From the NCBI RefSeq assembly GCF_030398385.1, contig NZ_JAOAOQ010000028.1, positions 19,523 through 83,522 on the forward strand: a stretch of DNA of 64,000 nt, read 5' to 3'. Shown here piece by piece: positions 8,641 to 20,938 of the stretch (position 1 is its first letter; every line of letters begins with the position of its first letter). Made by a program: the position numbers and the translations under genes. The notes below the pieces were generated by a model. That model made no database searches and was not told the DNA's origin. It saw nothing but the letters and a program-made list of their open reading frames with translations. The DNA is from Aquibium sp. ELW1220. Lineage in GTDB: Bacteria > Pseudomonadota > Alphaproteobacteria > Rhizobiales > Rhizobiaceae.

Positions 8641-9333
8641 CTAGGACGTCTTGGCGCCGATCGTCCTGAGCGCCGCGGTGGCGGCCGCCTCGACATGCGC
8701 CACGCAGACCTGCCAGGCGCGCTCCTCGTCCCTCTTCTCGAGCGCGTCGAGGAACTCGCGCAATTCGCGGATCGACTGCTGCGCCCGGGTGGCGCTCGAC
8801 AGCGACACGACGCGAAGCTGCGAGACGCGGGTGTGGATGCGCCGGAGCATGTCTGCCGCGACGGGATTGCCGGCGCCCGCAAGCAGGACGTCGTAGAAAT
8901 GGGTCTTCGCCGCAATGAAGGCTTCGGACGAGAAGTTGTCGTACACGTCGGCGAGCCGGTCGACGCTCTGCCGCAGTTCGCGCATCTGCTCCTCCGTCGC
9001 GTGACGCGCAAACAGGCGCGCCGCCAACCCCTCCAGCATGGCGCGGACTTCGTAGATCGAGCGCGCGGTCTCCTCGGAAACGACGCTGACGCTCAGCCCC
9101 TTGTTGGGCTGGAGCGTTATCAGCCCGTCCGCCTGGAGCTCGCGCAACGCCTCCCGCAGCGACGTCCGCGACACGCCCATCATCTCGCAGAGTTCGCGCT
9201 CGATGAGACGCGCGCCGGCCGGGAACCGGCCCGTCGCAATGGCCATCCGAAGCCGCTCCGCGACCTGCTCGCGCAGGCCCGGCAGGGTCTGCACCTTCAT
9301 CGACAGATCGTCGCCCGTGGTCGTCAGTGCCAT
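8641..9333 (-). CDS. GntR-family transcriptional regulator, FCD (FadR-type) domain
   Basis: This 230-aa regulator has an N-terminal winged helix at roughly residues 17-85 (LREQVAERLRMAIATGRF, then RELCEMMGVSRTSLREALR) and a C-terminal all-helical FCD ligand domain with conserved metal-site type residues (FYDVLLAGAGNP, THFYD, and HVEAA near the end). FCD regulators usually repress nearby catabolic operons until an organic acid binds. It stands between the SDR genes and a divergent decarboxylase-like gene. Matching 19-bp sites lie at 4918-4952, 5801-5819 and 9425-9443, making it the likely local repressor (inference). Confidence 0.92.
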   Translation of the reverse strand: MALTTTGDDLSMKVQTLPGLREQVAERLRMAIATGRFPAGARLIERELCEMMGVSRTSLREALRELQADGLITLQPNKGLSVSVVSEETARSIYEVRAMLEGLAARLFARHATEEQMRELRQSVDRLADVYDNFSSEAFIAAKTHFYDVLLAGAGNPVAADMLRRIHTRVSQLRVVSLSSATRAQQSIRELREFLDALEKRDEERAWQVCVAHVEAAATAALRTIGAKTS

Positions 9334-9424
9334 TCACGCGCTCCTCTTCGCGGTTTCGATCCGTCCCCAGCGGGTCCGCAGCAGTCCCTGCCGTAGACCC
9401 GGCACGAATCCGACCCTCGCCATA

Positions 9425-9443
9425 TTGTATTTTCGTATGTCAA
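9425..9443. promoter_or_regulatory. Putative GntR operator between the regulator and the decarboxylase-like gene
   Basis: TTGTATTTTCGTATGTCAA matches 15 of 19 bases of the reverse complement of the 5801-5819 site, with all differences in the central four bases. It ends 17 bases before the ATG at 9461 and 92 bases before the GntR start. It could therefore serve both autoregulation and control of the divergent gene. Confidence 0.55.
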
Positions 9444-9460
9444 AGAACAAGAGGAACACC

Positions 9461-9862
9461 ATGACCAACCCGTCAAAGACCATCGGCGACCTGTTCGAAG
9501 AAGGCCTGGCGCTGCGCCGGCAGGTGCTCGGCCACGAATATGTCGACCGGTCGATCAGTTCCGCCAATGATTTCATGATGGCGTTCCAGCACATCACGAC
9601 GGAATGGTGCTGGGGCTACGCCTGGGGCCGCGACACGCTGGATCTCAAGACCCGCAGCATGCTCAACCTGGCGATGCTGACGGCGCTGAACCGTGCGGCC
9701 GAGATCAAGCTCCACGTCCGCGGCGCCGTGAACAACGGCGTCAGCGTCGAGGAGATCAAGGAGGTTCTCCTGCATGCCACGGTCTATTGCGGCATCCCGG
9801 CCGGTCTCGACGCCTTCAAGGCGGCGAACGAGGTGCTGACGGAGATGAAGGCCTTCGACTGA
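9461..9862 (+). CDS. Carboxymuconolactone decarboxylase family protein (PcaC-like)
   Basis: This 133-aa single-domain CMD-family protein (PF02627) has the conserved core TEWCWGYAW, the segment RSMLNLAMLTALNR, KLHVRGAVNNG, and EIKEVLLHATVYCG. This pattern is that of gamma-carboxymuconolactone-decarboxylase-type proteins rather than AhpD, because no CxxC pair is present. The ATG at 9461 is preferred over an in-frame ATG at 9437, which would place the start inside the regulator site. AAGAGGAA precedes it at a good distance. It belongs to the island by shared operator. The actual reaction is not known. Confidence 0.8.
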   Translation: MTNPSKTIGDLFEEGLALRRQVLGHEYVDRSISSANDFMMAFQHITTEWCWGYAWGRDTLDLKTRSMLNLAMLTALNRAAEIKLHVRGAVNNGVSVEEIKEVLLHATVYCGIPAGLDAFKAANEVLTEMKAFD

Positions 9863-9891
9863 CGGGACCGCCGGGGGGCGTGGCCCTCCGG

Positions 9892-10566
9892 TTACCGGCA
9901 CTGGCGGCGCGGGCCGCCGCCATAGGGCTGGTAGGAATTGTCGGACGGCCTGTACGAGCGATAGCGGTCGAAGCAGGCCTGGACGTGCCGCGACGATAGC
10001 TGGCTGCCGCGTTGCAGCGGAGGCTGCGCCTGCGCATAGGCGCGCCCTCTCGGGGAAGCCTCTGCGGTTCCATTGAAATAGGGCGACACGCAGGCGCGGC
10101 TGCCGCCGCTGTAGGGCGTGTAGCTGTTGTCCTCGACCCGGTACGACCGGTAGCGGTTCAGGCACCACTGGACATGCGCCACGCTCATGGCCTGGCCGCC
10201 CGCGCGCCGCGCCCCGGTCTCGACGTCGGCGCCGACAGTCTCGCCATCGTCGATCGCGGCGGTTCGCGTTTCGTCGACCGACGCCTCGAAAACGCGGCCG
10301 GTCTCGTGCTCGCCGGTTTCGGAGGCTGCCGCGGCGGTCGCGACGAAGGACCCTTCGGCCGCATGCCGCGCCGGCAACCGTTCGAAGTCCTGGTCCGCCT
10401 CGCTCACCGTCACGGGCTGGAGCGTCCACACCCCGCCCGCGTCCCGGCTCGGCTTCCAGACGGGCGTCGGCTCCGCGCTCAGGAACGCCATGGCCGTCAC
10501 GAAGCCGCTGCCGTAGAGGGCGAGCGTCGCGACGACCGCGCCCAGGATGACCAACAGGATTTTCAT
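9892..10566 (-). CDS. Envelope protein with two BA14K-type motifs
   Basis: This 224-aa protein has an N-terminal hydrophobic anchor (MKILLVILGAVVATLALYG) and a low-complexity Thr/Ala/Glu linker. Two copies of the BA14K signature follow: CLNRYRSYRVEDNSYTPY near residues 134-151, and CFDRYRSYRPSDNSYQPY near 197-214, each closed by a Cys. BA14K proteins are small immunoreactive surface proteins of Rhizobiales and normally carry one motif at the C-terminus. The ATG at 10566 is chosen over a GTG at 10581 because GGAGGG precedes it. Function is unknown; it is probably exposed in the periplasm. Confidence 0.8.
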   Translation of the reverse strand: MKILLVILGAVVATLALYGSGFVTAMAFLSAEPTPVWKPSRDAGGVWTLQPVTVSEADQDFERLPARHAAEGSFVATAAAASETGEHETGRVFEASVDETRTAAIDDGETVGADVETGARRAGGQAMSVAHVQWCLNRYRSYRVEDNSYTPYSGGSRACVSPYFNGTAEASPRGRAYAQAQPPLQRGSQLSSRHVQACFDRYRSYRPSDNSYQPYGGGPRRQCR

Positions 10567-10694
10567 CGCTCGTCCCTCCACGACATGCCTGTAGCAATGC
10601 CCGCCCCGGCGAGGGGTTCCCGATGCGATGCCTTAAAGGCGTGCGGGCGGATGCTGCATCGTCCGGAGCGGCGTCCAATGCCGCCGCAGCCGGG

Positions 10695-11618
10695 CTAGCT
10701 CTGGATCGGTGACACCGCTTCGAACACGGCGAGCGGGTCGCTGCGCAGTCGCTGCACCGTATGGTCCTGCAGCGCCGCGGTGACGTCGGCCGGGTCCCCG
10801 ACGAGACGCGCATGCGGGATCGGCTTGCCGAAGGTGATCGTGAAGCCGAACTTCTTCTTGTTGAGGAGTTCGTGGAACACGGTCATGTCGCGAAGCTCGG
10901 TGGAGTGCTTGGCGAGGAAGTAGAACAGTCCTGAATTGCGCGCGGTGATATGCGCCGGAACGATCGGCACCTCGTAGCGCCGCGCCAGCGCCACGGCCGA
11001 ACTCTGCCATGGCCGCTCCGTCAGCGTGCCCTCGTTCCAGTAGGCGATGCGGCCGGACGGGAAGAGCACCACCGCCTTGCCGTCGCCGAAGGCCCGAGCG
11101 GTCATGGCCAGCGTGTCGCGGCTCTTGGCATGCGACTTCTCGCCCGCGCGCCATTCGACGGGGATGATGAGATCGCGGAAGCCGGGGGCAACGCGCAGGG
11201 CATCCCGGTTGGCGAAGATCGCCATGTCGGCCCGGTGGTGCTTCAGCGCGTCGAACACCGCGATGCCGTCGGCGATGCCGGTGGGGTGATTCGGCGCGAG
11301 GATGAAGCTCCCCTGCGCCGGAAGATTTTCCGTGCCTGCGAGCGTCATGTCCAGCGAGAGCAGGCTGCTCAGATACTGCATCGCCTCGAGGCCGGGAAGT
11401 CCGGCGATCGCATCCGCCATCCGCACCGCCTCATGGTAGTTGAAGATGCGAAACAGGAACGGCCGCATCAGCGGCCAGAGCGGATGCCGGGAAAGCTTGA
11501 GCGATCGCTCGTGGATCAGCTGATCCACGATATGCAGTTCGGCGGTTCGTGCAGCGTCATGAAGGGCGCGGCCGCCGAGCAGCCTGGCAATCGAAGACGG
11601 CGACGTTTGCAGAGTCAT
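10695..11618 (-). CDS. Lysophospholipid acyltransferase family protein (PlsC-like)
   Basis: This 307-aa acyltransferase has the glycerolipid-acyltransferase blocks. Block I appears as NHPTGIADG, a variant of NHxxxxD in which the His and Asp are kept. A FANRD block and the block III motif LFPSGRIA follow. It would transfer acyl groups to a lysolipid at the membrane, in phospholipid or ornithine-lipid synthesis. It has no clear long hydrophobic helix at the N-terminus. It stands alone between a BA14K gene and lptE, transcribed on the minus strand. The specific acceptor is uncertain. Confidence 0.8.
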   Translation of the reverse strand: MTLQTSPSSIARLLGGRALHDAARTAELHIVDQLIHERSLKLSRHPLWPLMRPFLFRIFNYHEAVRMADAIAGLPGLEAMQYLSSLLSLDMTLAGTENLPAQGSFILAPNHPTGIADGIAVFDALKHHRADMAIFANRDALRVAPGFRDLIIPVEWRAGEKSHAKSRDTLAMTARAFGDGKAVVLFPSGRIAYWNEGTLTERPWQSSAVALARRYEVPIVPAHITARNSGLFYFLAKHSTELRDMTVFHELLNKKKFGFTITFGKPIPHARLVGDPADVTAALQDHTVQRLRSDPLAVFEAVSPIQS

Positions 11619-11728
11619 GTGACATCCCCTCCGGTCGCGTCCTGTCTTGACTAAATCTGTGACGCAAGAATGACGACGGCCGATTCAACGCCGCGAAAGC
11701 GAACGCGTTCCGCTACAGCGACATCCTT

Positions 11729-12308
11729 TCAGAGTCGGGCCAGGTCCTGCATCACGGCGAGTTGCAGGAAGGCGGCGAGTTCGCGCGCGGCGCGGTTCTC
11801 TGCATCGCGCTCCGCCCGCGCTTCGGCGAACAGTTGCACGGGGCGATCGAAGGTGGCGGTCGCGCTGCGCGTGCCGGTGGCGACGATCTCGGTGGTGACC
11901 GGATCGACGAGCCTGTAGGTTCCGGTGAGGCGCACCGCCCCGGCGGAGGGCTCGTTGTCGTCGTTGCTGCGCTGCACGGTCGCGGTCTCGGTGGTTCTCT
12001 GCAGCACCTCCAGCTCCATCAGGTAGCGCGGCGAAGCGGGCTGGCCGGCACCGCCGTTGAAGCCGAAGATCAGGTGGTTGCGCACTTCCTGGGCCGGGCG
12101 CAACGCCACTTCCAGGCCGGCGGCCGTGCGCGGCACGGCTTCCTTGACGGCGATCGAAGCAACCCGGGCCGAGGGTTCCCCCGGCGCGATGGAAGCGGTG
12201 GCGCCGCCGTAGAGCGGCTGTACCGTGCAGGCCGACACCGCCAGCGCGGAAGCCACGGCAAGTGCGGCCGCCACCCTGCGGAACATGCTCGAGGTCGAGA
12301 CGACCGGA

Positions 12309-12322
<14 letters not shown>
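11729..12322 (-). CDS. lptE: LPS-assembly lipoprotein LptE
   Basis: This 197-aa lipoprotein contains a lipobox (ALAVSAC) after a hydrophobic signal and the characteristic TVQPLYGG just behind the lipidated Cys, typical of alphaproteobacterial LptE. LptE plugs the LptD barrel that inserts LPS into the outer membrane. The start at 12322 overlaps leuS by 14 bases and has AGAGG upstream. A later ATG at 12286 (MFRRVAAAL) would give a shorter signal but has no good ribosome site. Co-transcription behind leuS is the usual arrangement in this group. Confidence 0.85.
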
Positions 12323-14954
<2,632 letters not shown>

Positions 14955-15089
14955 GGCCGTGAATTCGCTCGATAAGGTGCGCAAAATGTCGGGCGGACCT
15001 TCACCACGGATCGCCCACAGAATCAACAAGAGACAGCCAGTCAGCGGAGCATTCGGCTTTGGAAGCCAGGTCACGAACGCACCAGAGCC

Positions 15090-15208
15090 GTCATCCTCGG
15101 GCTTGTCCCGAGGGTCTGCCGGTGTTGCGGAACGATCGCCGGCGCGACACGACGGTACGGCTCCAGACCCGTCACTCGCAGCGGATTCGCGGGACAAGCT
15201 CGCGAATG
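15090..15208. repeat. Rhizobiales-type palindromic intergenic repeat
   Basis: This repeat has two nested hairpins: CCTCGGG-CTTGT-CCCGAGG at 15095-15113 and ATTCGCG-GGACAAGCT-CGCGAAT at 15185-15207. The inner strings GCTTGTCCC (15101-15109) and GGGACAAGC (15191-15199) are also inverted repeats of each other. Sequences of the form CATCCTCGGGCTTGTCCCGAGG are a familiar dispersed intergenic repeat class in alphaproteobacteria. It sits in the divergent leuS/yggS gap. Confidence 0.65.
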
Positions 15209-15231
15209 GCGGCGTCGCGGGAGATGGACCG

Positions 15232-15894
15232 ATGACCGATATCCTGATCAATCTTGAAAACGTCCTGCGCCGCATCGCCGCCGCCGAGGCGGAGGCCGGG
15301 CGGGAAACCGGAGCCGTCACGCTCGTCGCGGTGTCGAAGACCTTCGACGCCGACGAGATCCGCCCCGTCATCGAGGCCGGCCAGCGCGTCTTCGGTGAGA
15401 ATCGGGTCCAGGAGGCGCAGGGCAAGTGGCCGGCGCTGAAGGCCGAATGGCCCGACCTCGAACTGCACCTCATCGGACCGCTCCAGTCGAACAAGGCGAA
15501 GGAGGCGGTGGCGCTGTTCGACGTGATCGAGACCGTCGACCGCGAGAAGATCGCCGCCGAACTGGCCAAGGAGATGGCGCGACAGGGCAAGGCGCCTCGG
15601 CTCTACGTGCAGGTCAACACCGGGCTGGAGGAGCAGAAGGCCGGCATTGACCCGCGCGAGGCGGTGGCCTTCGTGGAACGCTGCCGAACCGTCCACGGTC
15701 TGGCGATCGAAGGTCTGATGGCGATCCCGCCCGCCGACGAGAATCCCGGTCCCCACTTCGCGCTGCTTGAAAAGCTGGCGCGCGAGGCGGGGGTTGAGAA
15801 GCTCTCGATGGGCATGTCCGGCGATTTCGAGATCGCCATCGCCTTCGGCGCGACGAGCGTGCGCGTTGGCAGCGCGATCTTCGGGGGGCGGTGA
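15232..15894 (+). CDS. yggS: YggS-family pyridoxal-phosphate homeostasis protein
   Basis: This 220-aa PLP-binding protein has an alanine-racemase-like TIM barrel without the second domain. The Schiff-base lysine is in LVAVSKTF near residue 37. Family landmarks are [19 protein letters not shown], and [17 protein letters not shown]. It buffers PLP and affects amino-acid and keto-acid homeostasis. The start ATG 15232 follows GGGAGATGGACCG. The length is normal. Confidence 0.93.
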   Translation: MTDILINLENVLRRIAAAEAEAGRETGAVTLVAVSKTFDADEIRPVIEAGQRVFGENRVQEAQGKWPALKAEWPDLELHLIGPLQSNKAKEAVALFDVIETVDREKIAAELAKEMARQGKAPRLYVQVNTGLEEQKAGIDPREAVAFVERCRTVHGLAIEGLMAIPPADENPGPHFALLEKLAREAGVEKLSMGMSGDFEIAIAFGATSVRVGSAIFGGR

Positions 15895-15977
15895 GGCTTG
15901 CGCCGATCGACTCGGTATTGTCGGCCGCCGTGCCACTCGCTACATCTCCAGAGTGACGAGCCAGCCAGGAGGCGGTC

Positions 15978-16232
15978 GTGAATTGGCATCTTCAGGACGC
16001 GAAAGACAAACTTCCCGAACTCATAGAAAAAGCCATTCACGAGGGACCGCAGACGGTCAGCGTGAACGGCAAGAGTGCTGCCGTCGTACTGTCGATCGAA
16101 GAGTTCGAGATGCTGGCCGCGAGAACGCCATCTTTGGGAGAGTTCCTGCTCAGCGGGCCGACATGGGACGATGCGTTCGTCGAAGACGTCAATCGACGCA
16201 GCACGCTTCCTCGACGCGATATCGATCTCTGA
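15978..16232 (+). CDS. Type II antitoxin, Phd/YefM family
   Basis: This 84-aa protein has a Phd/YefM N-terminal DNA-binding fold (WHLQDAKDKLPELIEKA, then GPQTVSVNGKSAAVVLSIEEF) and a flexible C-terminal tail that would wrap the toxin. It starts at a GTG with AGGAGG just upstream. The PIN toxin begins 3 bases after its stop. Such antitoxins neutralise the partner and repress their own promoter. Confidence 0.88.
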   Translation: MNWHLQDAKDKLPELIEKAIHEGPQTVSVNGKSAAVVLSIEEFEMLAARTPSLGEFLLSGPTWDDAFVEDVNRRSTLPRRDIDL

Positions 16233-16235
16233 TCC

Positions 16236-16637
16236 GTGTTCCTCCTCGATACCAACGTCGTTTCGGCTGCGCGCAAGCACGATCCTATCGTAGCTCGCTG
16301 GATTGCTCATCAGGCGCGGCATTCACTGTGGCTGAGCGTGGTGACCATCGGCGAGATCACCAGTGGGATCGTGAGGAAGGAACGCCGCGACCCTGCCGCG
16401 GCCCAGCACCTGTCGGCATGGCTGACGAGGCTGCGGCACGGCTACGCCAGTCGTATCCTCGACGTAGACGAGCGAATTGCAGAGGAGTGGGGGCGTATCG
16501 ACGCCATCCGCACGAGAAGCATGGCGGACGGGCTGATCGCCGCGACCGCTCACGTGCACCAAAAGGTGGTCGTTACGCGCAATGTCGCCGACTTCGCGGA
16601 TACGGGTGTTCCGGTCGTCAATCCCTGGAGCGTCTAG
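16236..16637 (+). CDS. Type II toxin, PIN-domain ribonuclease (VapC/FitB type)
   Basis: This 133-aa PIN nuclease has acidic residues at the usual places: Asp in LLDTNVVS at the N-terminus, Glu in IGEITSG, and Asp in MADGLIAATA and NVADF. It starts at a GTG 3 bases after the Phd-type antitoxin stop. VapC toxins cleave tRNA or rRNA in an Mg-dependent way. Pairing of a Phd/YefM antitoxin with a PIN toxin is common. The module looks intact. Confidence 0.88.
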   Translation: MFLLDTNVVSAARKHDPIVARWIAHQARHSLWLSVVTIGEITSGIVRKERRDPAAAQHLSAWLTRLRHGYASRILDVDERIAEEWGRIDAIRTRSMADGLIAATAHVHQKVVVTRNVADFADTGVPVVNPWSV

Positions 16638-16641
16638 CCCC

Positions 16642-16914
16642 TCAATGCAGCACGAACTCCCCGTTCACGTTGCGCCACTCGTTCGGCGCGACCAGGCGGC
16701 GGTGGGTGTAGCTGATCGAGTGCAGCGGACCCTCGAGCTTCTCCCGCCAGAACTCGATGAAGCCGATCAGCGCCGGGAACTTCGGCGCCAGGTCGTAGTC
16801 CTGCCAGATGTAGGTCTGCAGCAGATGCGGGTGATCGGGCATGTGGTAGAGGATCTGGGCCGTCGTCAGGCCGTAGCCCGACAGCATCAGTTCCATTTCA
16901 GAAGCGTCACGCAT
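16642..16914 (-). CDS. usg: Usg family protein
   Basis: This 90-aa protein is recognisable as the alphaproteobacterial usg family: LMLSGYGLTTAQILYHMPDH, then LLQTYIWQDYDLAPKFP, and a conserved WREKLEGPLHS. The molecular function is not established. It converges with the upstream toxin gene with a 4-base gap. Confidence 0.85.
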   Translation of the reverse strand: MRDASEMELMLSGYGLTTAQILYHMPDHPHLLQTYIWQDYDLAPKFPALIGFIEFWREKLEGPLHSISYTHRRLVAPNEWRNVNGEFVLH

Positions 16915-17230
16915 GGCAATCCTTCCGTTGTCGAACTCTCCTCACCGGGGAAATTGTGCGCCGCAATGCTTAATCGTCTATTGAAGTTTCCGTGATCGAC
17001 AGATAGATAAGCCTGCGGATTCAATATGTTAGCAGCAAAGCCGGCGGCTGCTGACAATCCTCGCTCGAAACGAGCCGTCCGCCCCGCACGTCGCCGCATG
17101 CAACCAATCCAAGGTCTAATGTTGTCGCGCGGGGCGAATTGATAATAATGCGCGCGACACGCCGCCTTCGAAGCGGCACCGGCCACCCATCGGGTCCGGC
17201 CGGCATTCCGCAGCCGGGAGGGGAGAACGC
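16915..17230. other. 316-base divergent promoter region between usg and acs
   Basis: No gene is supported here. The DNA is noticeably more AT-rich around 16960-17030 than its surroundings. It contains a short perfect hairpin GCTCG-AAA-CGAGC at 17063-17075. The last bases before acs carry GGGAGGGGAGAACGC as ribosome site. No promoter can be assigned with confidence. Confidence 0.4.
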
Positions 17231-19186
<1,956 letters not shown>

Positions 19187-19371
19187 GGGTGTCCGCGGAA
19201 TAGCGCGTGGGACGAGCGGCTTAGGCCAGGCGATCCACGTCATCGATCTGCGGATTGTAGCGAGCGCCTGCACTCTACGTCGCGCCCCTCTGGACTGCCG
19301 GCCAGAGGAGGCGCGACGGAGCGCGAAGGCCTTGCGACCGAAGCAGCAGGCGATCGCTTGCCAGCGACCGC

Positions 19372-19674
19372 TCAGCAGCCGATCTCGGCGCGGATCGCGT
19401 CCACCTGCTGCTTCGTCCGGCAGACATTCTCGCACGGAATACCGTCGCCATCGCCGTCGGCACGGCTGTAGCCGCCGCACCAGAGCCGCACCGCCTCCTC
19501 GCAGGTCGACACCTGCTTGCAGCTGCGCGCGGCAACGGGCGTCGAGAGCGGCTGCATGTCATCAACTCCGCTCGCCGCGGGAAGTGCCAGGGCCGAGGTC
19601 GACCAGAGCGGCACGATAAGCGCAGCGGCGATGACAATTCGCGAACGTCGAACAATTTCAGATTGTATAATCAT
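19372..19674 (-). CDS. Exported excalibur calcium-binding domain protein
   Basis: This 100-aa protein starts with a signal peptide (RIVIAAALIVPLW, with cleavage near ALALP) and ends in an excalibur domain with the pattern CKQVSTCEEAVRLW and the EF-hand-like loop DGDGDGIPCENVC. The paired cysteines suggest disulfides in the periplasm. The excalibur domain is found in extracellular nucleases and surface proteins. Here it is almost the whole mature protein, so no enzymatic role can be inferred. Confidence 0.8.
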   Translation of the reverse strand: MIIQSEIVRRSRIVIAAALIVPLWSTSALALPAASGVDDMQPLSTPVAARSCKQVSTCEEAVRLWCGGYSRADGDGDGIPCENVCRTKQQVDAIRAEIGC

Positions 19675-19787
19675 AGCCTAATTCTACCAAAGATGTATCG
19701 CGCCTGAAACCCGGCGGCGAAAGACCTGTCCCGCCCCTTGCCATCACCGCTTTCGCACCCCACACTCCTTCCCGTGTCCAACCAACT

Positions 19788-19802
19788 GAAAGGAGGTGAT
19801 CC
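19788..19802 (+). promoter_or_regulatory. Maximal Shine-Dalgarno sequence of the small ORF
   Basis: GAAAGGAGGTGATCC is a perfect 15-base complement of the conserved 3' tail of 16S rRNA (GGATCACCTCCTTTC) and sits one base before ATG 19804. Ordinary genes in this window use 4-6 matched bases. Confidence 0.75.
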
Positions 19803-19803
19803 A

Positions 19804-19872
19804 ATGTCGAGTGGTTTCGTTTTCCAGAGCATGGCTCCGGCGGATTGCCTTTTCGGGAAGCAGCCTTCCTGA
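19804..19872 (+). CDS. 22-residue small ORF behind a full-length Shine-Dalgarno match
   Basis: ATG to TGA encodes MSSGFVFQSM followed by APADCLFGKQPS. The start is placed 7 bases after AGGAGG within a 15-base perfect complement to the 16S 3' tail. A rho-independent terminator follows at 19941-19971, so a short transcript of its own is plausible. I do not recognise the peptide. It could be a real small protein, a regulatory leader, or an RNA whose purpose is to bind the 16S tail. Codon choice is compatible with translation. Confidence 0.5.
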   Translation: MSSGFVFQSMAPADCLFGKQPS

Positions 19873-19940
19873 CGAAGCGCATGACGCGCGGCCGGTGACG
19901 GACGTCATCGCCACGAGCCGCGCCACGGACGGAAACACGG

Positions 19941-19971
19941 GGGCCGCCTTCATCGGGCGGCCCTTTTCCTT
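19941..19971 (+). terminator. Rho-independent terminator after the small ORF
   Basis: Stem GGGCCGCC / GGCGGCCC (8 bp) with loop TTCATCG is followed by TTTTCCTT. It separates the small transcript from the ABC transporter genes that start at 20089. Confidence 0.75.
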
Positions 19972-20088
19972 GTCAGCGAGCCGGCTCGCCCTGACGCCCG
20001 CGCTCCCGTCTTGCAAGCCCCGCCGCGCCCGCTACAGTCGGCTTTCGAGCGGCGTGGCGCCGCGATCGATCCCGACAGGAGACGCAAT

Positions 20089-20886
20089 ATGACCGGCTTC
20101 AAGACCTTCCTGTGCGCCGCGCTCGGCGCCGTCGCCGCCGCCTTCGCCGCACAGGCCCAGACCCTGCCCGACCTCGGCGGACGCGAAGTCGTCGTCGTCA
20201 CCGAGAACGCCTACCCGCCGCTGCAGTTCGTCGACCCGAAGACCGGCGAGCAGATCGGCTGGGAATACGACGCCATGAACGAACTGGGATCGCGGCTCAA
20301 CTTCAAGCCGGTCTACCAGAACACCTCCTGGGACGCGATGATCCAGGCCGTCTCCGATGGCCAGTACGACATCGGCATGACCGGCATCACCATCCGCGAC
20401 GACCGCAAGGAGAAGGTCGATTTCTCCGACGCCTACATGCGCTCCGAGATGTTCATGCTGGTGCGCGGCGACGAGACGCGTTTCACCGATCCGGCCGGAT
20501 TCAAGGCGCTCGAAGGCGGCCTCATCGGCGCCCAGCCGGGGACGACGCCCTTCTACGTCGCCGTCTACGACGTGCTCGACGGCAACGAGGCCAACGAGCA
20601 GATCAAGCTGTTCGAGACCTTCGGCGCCACCGTGCAGGCGCTGCGGGCCGGCGACGTCGACCTGGTGCTGACCGACGGCACGGCGGGCATGGGCTATGTC
20701 GAGGCCTCCGGCGGCGCCCTGAAGCTCGTCGGCCAGGCGCTCGGCACCGAGGATTTCGGCTTCATCTTCCCGAAGGGGTCCGACCTCGTGGCGCCGATCA
20801 ATGCCGGCATCGCGGCGCTGAAGGCCGACGGCACGCTCGACACGCTGAACAAGAAATGGTTCCTCGACTACAAGATGGGGCAGTGA
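20089..20886 (+). CDS. Amino-acid ABC transporter substrate-binding protein
   Basis: This 265-aa periplasmic family 3 solute-binding protein has a signal peptide (FLCAALGAVAAAFAAQAQ). It shows the GWEYDAMNELGSRLN and DIGMTGITIRDDRKEKVDFSD segments typical of polar or basic amino-acid receptors. The ATG at 20089 has ACAGGAGACG upstream. The permease gene follows after 52 bases. Ligand class is inferred from family only. Confidence 0.9.
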   Translation: MTGFKTFLCAALGAVAAAFAAQAQTLPDLGGREVVVVTENAYPPLQFVDPKTGEQIGWEYDAMNELGSRLNFKPVYQNTSWDAMIQAVSDGQYDIGMTGITIRDDRKEKVDFSDAYMRSEMFMLVRGDETRFTDPAGFKALEGGLIGAQPGTTPFYVAVYDVLDGNEANEQIKLFETFGATVQALRAGDVDLVLTDGTAGMGYVEASGGALKLVGQALGTEDFGFIFPKGSDLVAPINAGIAALKADGTLDTLNKKWFLDYKMGQ

Positions 20887-20938
20887 CGGCCGCGACGCGG
20901 CCCGGTTCGGCAAAGGCACCGGCCGGGCGACACCGGAC

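Noticed and set aside
14955..15590. N-terminal extension of leuS
   Set aside because: It reads through a palindromic repeat and over yggS. MATERYN at 14954 matches the usual LeuRS start and length.
15915..15957. CACTC...GAGTG inverted arms before the Phd-type antitoxin as an operator
   Set aside because: The arms are only 5 bases with a long gap, too weak to claim.
19780..19810. Minus-strand match to the 16S rRNA 3' end (GGATCACCTCCTTTC) as an rRNA remnant
   Set aside because: Only about 16 bases match, no upstream 16S helix is present, and the opposite strand places the element perfectly for a start codon.
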